Shown in pieces: positions 51,467 to 62,069 of a stretch of 64,000 bases of DNA. The notes below the pieces were generated by a model that ran no database searches, was not told the origin of the DNA, and worked only from the letters and a program-made list of their open reading frames with translations. Within the stretch, counting starts at the first letter, position 1. Every line of letters begins with the position of its first letter. The stretch comes from Paludibacteraceae bacterium (lineage in GTDB: Bacteria > Bacteroidota > Bacteroidia > Bacteroidales > Paludibacteraceae), in NCBI GenBank assembly GCA_024400115.1, contig JAKSNF010000002.1, positions 98,397 through 162,396 on the forward strand. The letters run 5' to 3'. A program made the position numbers and the translations under genes.

Positions 51467-51499
51467 CAAAGATACAACTTTATTTGCATATATGCAAAT
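51467..51499 (-). promoter_or_regulatory. mreB promoter with an 18-bp palindrome at the -33 box
   Basis: Minus strand TTTG (51498-51495), 20 bp, TATCTTTG (51474-51467). The -33 box is one end of the perfect palindrome ATTTGCATATATGCAAAT (51482-51499). Confidence 0.75.
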
Positions 51500-51555
51500 G
51501 AAAATGAAATTTTTTCAAAAAAAAAGAAAGATGACTTTTTCATCATCTTTCTCTG

Positions 51556-51629
51556 CGCTCCCTCTAGGACTTGAACCTAGGACCCCCTGATTAACAGTCA
51601 GATGCTCTAACCGACTGAGCTAAGGAAGC
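51556..51629 (-). tRNA. tRNA-Asn (GTT)
   Basis: 74 nt on the minus strand. The acceptor stem pairs GCTTCCT (51629-51623) with AGGGAGC (51563-51557), seven pairs with one G-T. The D-arm is TAGCTCAGTCGGTTAGAGC. The anticodon loop reads CTGTTAA with anticodon GTT. The T-arm contains GGTTCAAGTCC. CCA is not encoded; the discriminator base is G. Confidence 0.95.
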
Positions 51630-51675
51630 ATTCCTTTTTTGCCTCGAAAAAGTGGTTCCTTTTCAAAAGCGGGTG

Positions 51676-51707
51676 CAAAAGTACAACTTTTTTTTTATAT
51701 GTGCAAG
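51676..51707 (-). promoter_or_regulatory. Promoter of the tRNA-Asn gene
   Basis: Minus strand CTTG (51707-51704), 20 bp with the extended CACATAT, then TACTTTTG (51683-51676), about 47 bp before the tRNA 5' end. Confidence 0.7.
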
Positions 51708-51727
51708 TTTTTTTGAAAAAAAATTCG

Positions 51728-51735
51728 TATCTTTG
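51728..51735 (+). promoter_or_regulatory. Probable -7 box of the PfkB/adenosine kinase gene
   Basis: TATCTTTG at 51728-51735, 60 bp before the ATG at 51795. No TTTG stands at the usual 20-bp distance, so only the -7 element is called. Confidence 0.5.
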
Positions 51736-51794
51736 CAAAAATTTTCGTGAAAACGGTCATTTTTGAGGAAAAACAACACAAAAAACACCATAAA

Positions 51795-52802
51795 ATGAAA
51801 AAAGTATTAGGTCTGGGCAATGCCTTAACGGATGTCTTACTCCAAGTCTCGGAAGACGATTTACGAGAATTAGGATTGCCGAAAGGAAGTATGAATCTTA
51901 TCTCAATGGAGCAGGCGGAACAAATCCAATTACGTTTTGCTTCTGTTCGTAAGCGTATGGTTGCCGGCGGAAGTGCTGCCAATGCTATTGCGGCAATTGC
52001 CTCGTTAGGAGGTAAGGCGGCTTTTATTGGTAAGATTGGCAATGATGAAGTAGGCGATTTCTATCGCGAGGACATGCGCAAGAACGGTGTCAAACCGCTT
52101 TTGTTACAATCGGACAAGCAGATGTCGGGTTGCAGTATCGTTCTTATCACGCCCGATGGTGAGCGCACGTTTGCCACTTACCTCGGTGCTGCATTAGACC
52201 TTCAGCCGGAGGACATACGCAAGGAGGCTTTTGACGGATACGATATTTTCCACATTGAGGGTTATCTTGTTCAGAATAACGAACTCATCAAGAAAGCCAT
52301 CAAGATGGCAAAGGAGTGCGGCTGTATGGTTTCGCTCGATTTGGCTTCGTATAATGTCGTTAACGAAAACCACGCTTTGCTCAAGGAGCTTATTCGCCAA
52401 TATGTAGATATTGTCTTTGCCAATGAGGACGAATCGTTTGCTTACACGCACCTCAATCCGGAGGAGTCGGTGGCTAAGATTGCCGAGCAATGTGATATTG
52501 CTGTTGTTAAGGTGGGTAAACGAGGCAGTTATGTTCAACAGGGCAGTCAGCGGTATCATATTGGTGCTATCACCACTTCGTGTACGGACTCTACGGGTGC
52601 CGGCGACCTTTATGCCGGAGGCTTCTTACATGCTTTGAGTGATGGTTTTGATATCCGCCGCTGCGGTGAGATAGGTACTATTGCTGCCGGACGCGTAGTG
52701 GAGATTGTAGGAACTAAACTCAGCGAAGAGAACTGGGATGAGATTCGCCGTATCTGCGCCCTCTATCGTGGTTTCATGATGAAGTACGAAATCAAAAACT
52801 GA
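51795..52802 (+). CDS. PfkB-family kinase, adenosine kinase-like
   Basis: The start at 51795 (MKKVLGLGNALTDVLLQV) follows the promoter; an upstream ATG at 51747 would add 16 unlikely residues. PfkB features: GGSAANAIAAIASLGGKAAFIGKIG and the C-terminal base motif DSTGAGDLYAGGF. 335 residues and the NALTDVL start fit the adenosine/nucleoside kinase branch (annotated adenosine kinase in Bacteroidetes), unlike the fructokinase at 13053. Substrate inferred. Confidence 0.88.
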   Translation: MKKVLGLGNALTDVLLQVSEDDLRELGLPKGSMNLISMEQAEQIQLRFASVRKRMVAGGSAANAIAAIASLGGKAAFIGKIGNDEVGDFYREDMRKNGVKPLLLQSDKQMSGCSIVLITPDGERTFATYLGAALDLQPEDIRKEAFDGYDIFHIEGYLVQNNELIKKAIKMAKECGCMVSLDLASYNVVNENHALLKELIRQYVDIVFANEDESFAYTHLNPEESVAKIAEQCDIAVVKVGKRGSYVQQGSQRYHIGAITTSCTDSTGAGDLYAGGFLHALSDGFDIRRCGEIGTIAAGRVVEIVGTKLSEENWDEIRRICALYRGFMMKYEIKN

Positions 52803-52803
52803 T

Positions 52804-52835
52804 ACTCGAAATATTGAAAACTCGAAAACTCGAAA
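52804..52835. repeat. Octamer repeat just before plsC
   Basis: ACTCGAAA, TATTGAAA, ACTCGAAA, ACTCGAAA in a row, ending 2 bases before the plsC ATG. It forms the whole leader between the kinase stop codon and plsC. Confidence 0.75.
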
Positions 52836-52837
52836 TA

Positions 52838-53569
52838 ATGAAATATATCTACATCATCTATCAAGCCCTTATTGCGCTACCGATTATCATCGTTGTTACT
52901 ATCGTAACTGCATTGATTACCATCATCGCCATTCCTTGGCATAATGCGGAGTGGTTGCACAAAATACAGATGTTTTGGGCACGCTGTTTCTGCTGGTTGA
53001 TGTTTATTCCTGTGGAAGTAAGGGGATTGGAGAATATACAGAAGGGACAGTCTTACGTCTTTGTTTCCAATCACCAATCGGCGTTTGATATTTTTGTCAT
53101 TTATGGCTACTTACCGGTTATCTTCAAGTGGCTCATGAAGCAGGAATTGCGTAAAGTTCCTTTTGTAGGAACGGCTTGTGCTGCAGCAGGGCATATCTTC
53201 ATTGATCGCAAGAACCCACAAGCCGCCATAGAAAGTATTCACCGAGTGGAAGCGGCATTGGTTAATGGGGTTAGTACTGTTATTTTCCCTGAAGGAACGA
53301 GGAGCAAAGATGGTCAAGTGGGTCGATTCAAGCGTGGTGCTTTCCAAGTGGCTTTAGACCTCCACTTGCCTATTATTCCTATTTCGCTGAACGGTTGTTA
53401 TGAGGTTATGAACCGCTCGGCATGGCATGTCACCCGCCATCCTATCACAATGACCATTGGCAAACCCATTGATTTACAAGCAATCAGCAATAGCCTAAAC
53501 GGCGAGCAATCAACAATCAGCAATGAAGCCATCGAATTGGTTCGACAAGCCGTGGTGGAAGGTTGTTAA
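52838..53569 (+). CDS. plsC: 1-acyl-sn-glycerol-3-phosphate acyltransferase
   Basis: Makes phosphatidic acid at the membrane. Start at 52838 (MKYIYIIYQALIALPIIIVV, membrane anchor). Acyltransferase motifs: SNHQSAFDIF (NHx4D), FIDRKNPQ, FPEGTRSKDG and LPIIPISLNG. About 243 residues. The C-terminal residues about 212-230 (AISNSLNGEQSTISNEA) are translated from a heptamer element. It overlaps the next gene by 47 bases. Confidence 0.92.
   Translation: MKYIYIIYQALIALPIIIVVTIVTALITIIAIPWHNAEWLHKIQMFWARCFCWLMFIPVEVRGLENIQKGQSYVFVSNHQSAFDIFVIYGYLPVIFKWLMKQELRKVPFVGTACAAAGHIFIDRKNPQAAIESIHRVEAALVNGVSTVIFPEGTRSKDGQVGRFKRGAFQVALDLHLPIIPISLNGCYEVMNRSAWHVTRHPITMTIGKPIDLQAISNSLNGEQSTISNEAIELVRQAVVEGC
53474..53527. 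repeat. Heptamer mosaic element 6 (plsC end, provides the next start codon)
   Basis: Minus-strand reading: TTCATTG, CTGATTG, TTGATTG, core CTCGCCGTTTAGGCTATTG (53506-53488), CTGATTG, CTTGTAA. Different heptamer words from elements 1-5 but the same 19-nt core length. The ATG of the flippase gene (53523) lies in the heptamer CAATGAA. Confidence 0.78.
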
Positions 53570-54470
53570 GTGGTTTATTGTCCTTCTTGCCTACGGATAC
53601 TTGGCGTATAAACTCGCCACGTACGATGATTATGCGACCTTATGGTCCACTCTACACTCTAAACTAGCCCTAAGGGCGTACACTCTAAACTTAATAATCA
53701 TTGCCTTGGCACTTATGCCCCTAAATATCTTTTTAGAGGCGGTTAAGTGGCGTTTTCTCAATCGTGATATAGAAACGATGTCTCTTCGTGAGGCGCAACG
53801 GCAAGTTTATATCGGTTTCATCGGTGCTTTCTTGACGCCTTATCGGGTAGGCGATTTCCCTTCGAGGGCGATGTGTTTGAGGGATAAGTCTCGTTGGGGC
53901 GAGGCAACCGTAATGGGGTTTGTAGGGGGGGTGGCACTCACGCTCGTTATTGTGGTGATTGGACTTCTTCCTGCTGTCTTTTATTTTAATCAAACACCGG
54001 CTTGGTGGCAAGTGTTATTGGCGATTGTGGGTTGCCTCGCCGTCGGTCTTCTTGCCCCCTATCTTCTTCACATACACTCATTAAACTCTAAACTATCGAC
54101 CGAAGGTCGCAACGAGACAGCTACTCTACACTCTAAACTCTACACTCTAAACTTTATCGCCGCTACGGGCTGGAGCCTATTGCGCTATTTGGTCTTTGGC
54201 TTGCAACTTTACCTCGTTCTTCGTTGGGTAGGTGTTCCGTTGGGTATAACGGAAGCGGTGACAGCTATTCCTTTTTACTATTTATTGGTGACCTTGACGC
54301 CCAATATGCCGATTGCGGATGTGGGTATTCGAGGGAGTTGGGCGGTCGTTGTTTTTGGGCGTTATGCGGATGTTCCGCTTGTTACCGCAGCGGTGGTAGT
54401 GGTCTATGTTATTAACACCTTACTACCTATGGTAGTAGGCTCTATTTTAATGTTATGCCGGAAATCTTAA
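53523..54470 (+). CDS. Lysylphosphatidylglycerol synthase-TM/flippase-like (UPF0104) membrane protein
   Basis: Integral membrane protein with about eight hydrophobic segments. Family motifs: LNIFLEAVKWRFLNRD, GFIGAFLTPYRVGDFPSRAMCL and LVTLTPNMPIADVGIRGSWAVVVFG. 315 residues. ATG at 53523 overlaps plsC by 47 bases; the next in-frame ATG is after the second membrane segment. Two insertions (residues about 42-55 and 185-209, LHSKLALRAYTLN and LNSKLSTEGRNETATLHSKL) are heptamer elements in loops, which keeps the membrane segments intact. Role in lipid or glycan export is inferred from family. Confidence 0.8.
   Translation: MKPSNWFDKPWWKVVKWFIVLLAYGYLAYKLATYDDYATLWSTLHSKLALRAYTLNLIIIALALMPLNIFLEAVKWRFLNRDIETMSLREAQRQVYIGFIGAFLTPYRVGDFPSRAMCLRDKSRWGEATVMGFVGGVALTLVIVVIGLLPAVFYFNQTPAWWQVLLAIVGCLAVGLLAPYLLHIHSLNSKLSTEGRNETATLHSKLYTLNFIAATGWSLLRYLVFGLQLYLVLRWVGVPLGITEAVTAIPFYYLLVTLTPNMPIADVGIRGSWAVVVFGRYADVPLVTAAVVVVYVINTLLPMVVGSILMLCRKS
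53650..53689. repeat. Heptamer mosaic element 7 (flippase gene)
   Basis: Minus-strand reading: TTTAGAG, core TGTACGCCCTTAGGGCTAG (19 nt, with hairpin GCCC-TTA-GGGC), TTTAGAG, TGTAGAG. A shortened version of the plan. Confidence 0.75.
54079..54151. repeat. Heptamer mosaic element 8 (flippase gene)
   Basis: Minus-strand reading: TTTAGAG, TGTAGAG, TTTAGAG, TGTAGAG, a 31-nt core that begins TAGCTGTCTCGTTG and carries a CGACC-TTC-GGTCG hairpin, then TTTAGAG and TTTAATG. The core start is clearly related to that of elements 1-3. Confidence 0.8.
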
Positions 54471-55666
54471 TTCACTATATTTGGCAGCAAGGTTTGTTTA
54501 TTCCGTACGAGCAAACAACCGTTTCGGGCAAGCGAATAAAAGTTCTCTCGCTGGGTCAGCATAACCTCAATGCCGGACCGGACTTCACGGATGTCCATTT
54601 GCTCATTGACGGACAAGAGTGGCGTGGTAATGTGGAAATACATGTGCAGTCTTCGGATTGGTACAAGCACCACCATGACCGCGATAAGGCGTACGACAAC
54701 GTTATCTTACATGTTGTTCGCAAGGCGGATCAGCGTGTTTATACGTCGAATAATGTGGAGATTGAGCAATGCGAACTCAATTATCCGATGGGGAGCGATT
54801 ATATGCAGATGATGGTGCGTGATGCCCAACAGATGGATCAGTGGGCGCAGCATATTCATTGTTCGCAAATGCTGTTAACCAATCCCGCTTTGCTACGAGA
54901 CGGCTGGAAACGCGCACTCATGATGATGCGCTTAGGGGATAAAGAGAAGGCTATTCAACGCTTACTAACCATAACCAATAACAGTTGGGAGAACGCTTTT
55001 TATATCACCTTGGCGCATAATTTCGGCTTTCACATCAATGGTATTCCGTTTGAGCAAATGGCACTTGCCACTCCGCTAAATTACTTGCAGAAGCACAAGA
55101 ACAACCTCTTTCAGTTGGAGGCTATCTTATTGGGGCAGAGCGGTTTACTAACCGAAGAATCGGCGCAGAAGAACGGTGAGCAAGACCTATGGAAGGAGTA
55201 TTTGTTTTTGAAAGCCAAGTTCGATTTGCACCCTATTCCGGGGCGCTTATGGAAACGATTGAGACTTCGTCCGCAGAACTTCCCCGAGGTAAGGATACGG
55301 CAGTTTGCGCAGTTGCTTCATCAGTCGGAGTTCCTATTTAGTAAACTGATGAATGCGGAAACTCTCGATGAAATGGTCGATTTATTCCGTCTTCCGGCTC
55401 CTTCGATGGGATTAAGTTCGATTTATGTATTGCTAATTAACACGGTGATACCTTATTTATACGCGCGCGGACATAGGGAGAAAGCGTTAGCCTTCTTAGA
55501 AGCCATGCCGGCAGAGAATAACAGCATTATCCGTCAGTGGAAGTTATTAGGTCAAGAGGTGCGTTCGGCACTGGACTCGCAAGCGCTCATCCACCTCTAT
55601 CAGCATTTCTGCTTAAGCGACCAATGCCTCAATTGTGATATTGGTTATCAGGTCTTCCTTCGGTGA
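54455..55666 (+). CDS. DUF2851 family protein
   Basis: Cytoplasmic protein of 403 residues. The N-terminus MPEILIHYIWQQGLF, LGQHNLNAGPDFTDVHLLIDGQEWRGNVEIHVQSSDWYKHHHDRDKAYDNVILHVV matches the DUF2851 family, common in Bacteroidetes and of unknown function; the D-x-E-x-H spacing recalls nuclease folds but that is only suggestive. It overlaps the flippase gene by 16 bases. Confidence 0.85.
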   Translation: MPEILIHYIWQQGLFIPYEQTTVSGKRIKVLSLGQHNLNAGPDFTDVHLLIDGQEWRGNVEIHVQSSDWYKHHHDRDKAYDNVILHVVRKADQRVYTSNNVEIEQCELNYPMGSDYMQMMVRDAQQMDQWAQHIHCSQMLLTNPALLRDGWKRALMMMRLGDKEKAIQRLLTITNNSWENAFYITLAHNFGFHINGIPFEQMALATPLNYLQKHKNNLFQLEAILLGQSGLLTEESAQKNGEQDLWKEYLFLKAKFDLHPIPGRLWKRLRLRPQNFPEVRIRQFAQLLHQSEFLFSKLMNAETLDEMVDLFRLPAPSMGLSSIYVLLINTVIPYLYARGHREKALAFLEAMPAENNSIIRQWKLLGQEVRSALDSQALIHLYQHFCLSDQCLNCDIGYQVFLR

Positions 55667-55808
55667 CCGTTCGATATTGTGATTCCCTTTCCCTAGATAC
55701 GGTTTTCCCGTTTCATCGGGACAACCATGCGGTGAGGTTCGGTGATGACACACTGAAGACACGCTGAAAACCCCTCTTTTACGTCAGTGGGTGACGGGCA
55801 TTATTTTC

Positions 55809-56510
55809 TTATTTACGTTTCCCTAAGATAGAGAGAAGGCGGATGAAGAGGTTGATAATATCCATGTAGAGGTCAACGGCACAATCAACGGCATTATCAA
55901 CCGTCTTGGCATACTGCTGCGAACGAGATACGTCGTAACCGATGTAGCCGGAGAAGACAATAACGAAAAGCCAATCAAATGCCGTGCCGCGATAACCAAA
56001 AGCAAAAGTTGCTACCACTTCGGCTATCAATCCTACTAAGATAGTGATAAACAATGCCCTACCTAACTTCAAGAAGATATTGGGGTTCGTCAGTGCAAGG
56101 GCGGCAATGATAGCCGTTACACAAGCCGTTAAAGCAATGGCACGAAGCACGATTTCACCATCAAAGAAGGGCACGATAAAGCACATAAGTACACCAAACG
56201 GAATAGCCACTAAGTTAAAGCCAATGAAACTAACCAACGGATTAGAGGACTTAGCGGAAAGGAAGATACCACCAAAGGAGCACACTAAGTACCCAATCAA
56301 TAATCCAATCATTACGCCCTTCGTATTCTCGTAAGAGGCAAGCCACTCCAGCAATGGTTCTGCACCATAATAAACGATAGCGACATTAAGAAGTAATCCG
56401 TAAAGGATTGTAAGGATCATAACTAAGTTAAACGTACGAGCAGATATAAGGTCGTACTCTGCTCCACGCAAGCGTTCGGAGCGTTTGTCAAATGTTAAAG
56501 ATTCTGCCAT
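55809..56510 (-). CDS. Bax inhibitor-1/YccA family membrane protein
   Basis: 233 residues with seven hydrophobic segments (TFNLVMILTILYGLLLNVAIVYY; GVMIGLLIGYLVCSFGGIFLS; FVIVFSGYIGYDVSRSQQYA). The C-terminal ALDLYMDIINLF-type motif (AVDLYMDIINLFIRLLSILG) is the family hallmark. Divergent from the DUF456 gene. Likely a calcium-leak or proton-sensitive channel by family; function unproven. Confidence 0.9.
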   Translation of the reverse strand: MAESLTFDKRSERLRGAEYDLISARTFNLVMILTILYGLLLNVAIVYYGAEPLLEWLASYENTKGVMIGLLIGYLVCSFGGIFLSAKSSNPLVSFIGFNLVAIPFGVLMCFIVPFFDGEIVLRAIALTACVTAIIAALALTNPNIFLKLGRALFITILVGLIAEVVATFAFGYRGTAFDWLFVIVFSGYIGYDVSRSQQYAKTVDNAVDCAVDLYMDIINLFIRLLSILGKRK

Positions 56511-56537
56511 AATGTTAATTTATTTTATTTGTGGCTG

Positions 56538-56585
56538 CAAAAGTACAAAAATATTTTGATATATGCAAATTTTTTCTTACCTTTG
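56538..56585. promoter_or_regulatory. Overlapping divergent promoters
   Basis: Minus strand: TTTG (56569-56566), 20 bp, TACTTTTG (56545-56538) for the Bax-inhibitor gene. Plus strand: TTTG (56555-56558), 19 bp, TACCTTTG (56578-56585) for the DUF456 gene. The two promoters share their spacer DNA. Confidence 0.75.
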
Positions 56586-56590
56586 CACCC

Positions 56591-56618
56591 ACTAAACACT
56601 AACCATTAACCACTAACC
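56591..56618. repeat. Heptamer repeat in the DUF456 gene leader
   Basis: ACTAAAC, ACTAACC, ATTAACC, ACTAACC, four heptamers between the promoter and the ATG at 56628. Confidence 0.75.
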
Positions 56619-56627
56619 TTATTCAAC

Positions 56628-57101
56628 ATGGACATTTTTCTCATTATTCTTGGGGCGCTTTGCCTACTTATCGGTTTTATCGGCAGTATTGTGCCCGCCC
56701 TACCCGGTGTACCCTTAGCTTATGCGGCTCTTTGGCTATTACACGCTACAGACAAGGTGCAGTTTACGTGGCAGATTCTCCTCCTTTGGGGCGTTGTTAC
56801 GGTGGTGTCTCTTGTTTTGGACTATCTTGTCCCTATATGGGGCACCAAGCGCTTCGGTGGCAGTAAATGGGGAACGTGGGGTAGTGTAGTGGGATTGATT
56901 ATCGGTATGTTCCTTGGTCCGTGGGGAATCATCCTCGGTCCTTTTGTTGGCGCTGTTGTGGGCGAACTGATTGCCGGCAAAGGAAGGGACGAAGCCTTCC
57001 GTGCCGGTTTTGGCTCGTTTATCGGTTTGCTGACAGGAACGATACTCAAACTCGTTTGCTGCGGTCTAATGACTTGGCAGTTTATTCACGCCCTCGTCTA
57101 A
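56628..57101 (+). CDS. DUF456 membrane protein
   Basis: 157 residues, four to five hydrophobic glycine-rich segments (FLIILGALCLLIGFIGSIVPALPGVPLAYAALWLLH; GLIIGMFLGPWGIILGPFVGAVVGELIAG). This glycine-rich pattern is typical of the DUF456 family, of unknown function. Convergent with the GH97 gene; the gap is 8 bases. Confidence 0.85.
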   Translation: MDIFLIILGALCLLIGFIGSIVPALPGVPLAYAALWLLHATDKVQFTWQILLLWGVVTVVSLVLDYLVPIWGTKRFGGSKWGTWGSVVGLIIGMFLGPWGIILGPFVGAVVGELIAGKGRDEAFRAGFGSFIGLLTGTILKLVCCGLMTWQFIHALV

Positions 57102-57109
57102 GTTCTCAC

Positions 57110-60720
<3,611 letters not shown>

Positions 60721-60816
60721 TTTCCAAACAAATAAATACTAAATATTATTCGAAATCCAAAGATATATTTTCCTGATTTTAGATATTTTCCAAATATATA
60801 TATATCATTTCGACTG

Positions 60817-60848
60817 CAAAGGTACTGCTTTTTTTTGATATATGCAAG
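60817..60848 (-). promoter_or_regulatory. Promoter of the DUF4143 ATPase gene
   Basis: Minus strand CTTG (60848-60845), followed by the extended CATATATCA, 20 bp, TACCTTTG (60824-60817). The leader to the ATG at 60720 is about 90 nt. Confidence 0.7.
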
Positions 60849-60867
60849 AAAAAAGTGACTTTTCGCA

Positions 60868-60903
60868 CAAAAAAAATGCGCACTTGGCAATGCCAAATGC
60901 GCA
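60868..60903 (-). terminator. Terminator of the outer-membrane protein gene
   Basis: Minus strand stem TGCGCATTTGGC with GCCAAGTGCGCA (60903-60877), then eight T. Near-identical to the plus-strand terminator at 15271. Confidence 0.85.
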
Positions 60904-60932
60904 CGGATTGAGGTTGGTACCTTTGTTTTCGG

Positions 60933-62048
60933 TTATTTCCACCAATTGAAGTGGTAAGCCAGTTTAAGACCGAAATCCACAAAGCCTTGTTTCTTAACCC
61001 AAGCTGCCGTAGGAGCATAGGTAGTAACGGTAGAGGGAACGGCGGGCGTAACGGTCAGCAAGTACTTGAGGTCTTGTGCCTCATGCTTAAACATGCTATA
61101 GACGCTGTAGTCAGCATAAACACCTAATCCTAAGGCGTTACCGTTCTTCAGACTCCACTCATAACCAAGTTCTGCACCAAGTTCGATATTGAGTTTGAAT
61201 TGGTTATCACTGGTACCTTTGGTGTCCAGTTGGTTATTATCCACCAGACCCGTAACTTTCTCGTTTGTGACATGCACTTTAATGGGTTCGAGATAGGCAT
61301 CCACTACCGGTTTGTCAAACACCGTACGGTTGGGCGTATAAACAGGTAGCATAAAACGCGGACCGAAATTGAAGAAGATACCTTGCTTGGATACCAACGA
61401 GAACATCAGTGGCACTTCCACTTGGATTTGGCGGTTCAGTTCGCTGATATTATCGGCTGTTACGGTATAGTGCGTGCTCATGCCGTCAGGATCGGTGAGG
61501 GTGTATTGGTCTTCAATATTAGACTTTTTCAGTCCGCCTTGTGCAAAACCGACAGAAGCACCGGTCAAAAGACCTATTTTGTGGTCTTTCTTCGTTACCC
61601 AATAGTGAGCGTATTGCAAGTCGAGAAGAGCATCAAAACCCATTTGGCTCTTGGCGTCGTTGATGGATTGTTGCAAGAACGATGCACCACCGGCACGCAC
61701 GCCAATGGTAAAGCGGTCTAATTGGGTGTGCTTGACTTCCGGTTCCGGCTCTGCTACAGAATCCGTCTCTACTACGGGTTCGGGTTCTGTCACCTCATCG
61801 GCTTGAGGCGTAGCAGAAGCCACTGAATCAGCATAAGCGCGGGCAGCAGCCACCCTGGCTTGGCGCAGGGCTTCTGCTGAATCCGCTTGGGCTTGGTCTT
61901 CTTGGTTTGGTTGAAGAGGAGCCGGATTAGTTACTTTATTTGCTTGGTTGATAGAGTCAAGATAGGCTTTGTATAAAAGGTCTTGTCCGTCTGCCATTGC
62001 CCACATCGACATAGAGAGTAGGCAAGTTATTACTAAAATCTTTTTCAT
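60933..62048 (-). CDS. Outer-membrane beta-barrel protein with an alanine/proline/acidic periplasmic linker
   Basis: Signal peptide (MKKILVITCLLSMSMWAMA), then a low-complexity segment (residues about 45-105, alanine-rich then PEPVVETDSVAEPEPEV), then a barrel of about 260 residues (FTIGVRAGGASFLQQ; LLDLQYAHYWVTKK; FNFGPRFMLPVY; LGVYADYSVYSMF; VDFGLKLAYHFNWWK). It starts 21 bases after the large T9SS-type gene and is likely co-transcribed. It could be a surface anchor or assembly partner for that protein; family not recognised. Confidence 0.7.
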   Translation of the reverse strand: MKKILVITCLLSMSMWAMADGQDLLYKAYLDSINQANKVTNPAPLQPNQEDQAQADSAEALRQARVAAARAYADSVASATPQADEVTEPEPVVETDSVAEPEPEVKHTQLDRFTIGVRAGGASFLQQSINDAKSQMGFDALLDLQYAHYWVTKKDHKIGLLTGASVGFAQGGLKKSNIEDQYTLTDPDGMSTHYTVTADNISELNRQIQVEVPLMFSLVSKQGIFFNFGPRFMLPVYTPNRTVFDKPVVDAYLEPIKVHVTNEKVTGLVDNNQLDTKGTSDNQFKLNIELGAELGYEWSLKNGNALGLGVYADYSVYSMFKHEAQDLKYLLTVTPAVPSTVTTYAPTAAWVKKQGFVDFGLKLAYHFNWWK

Positions 62049-62069
62049 AATTCTATAGTCTTTAATCGA

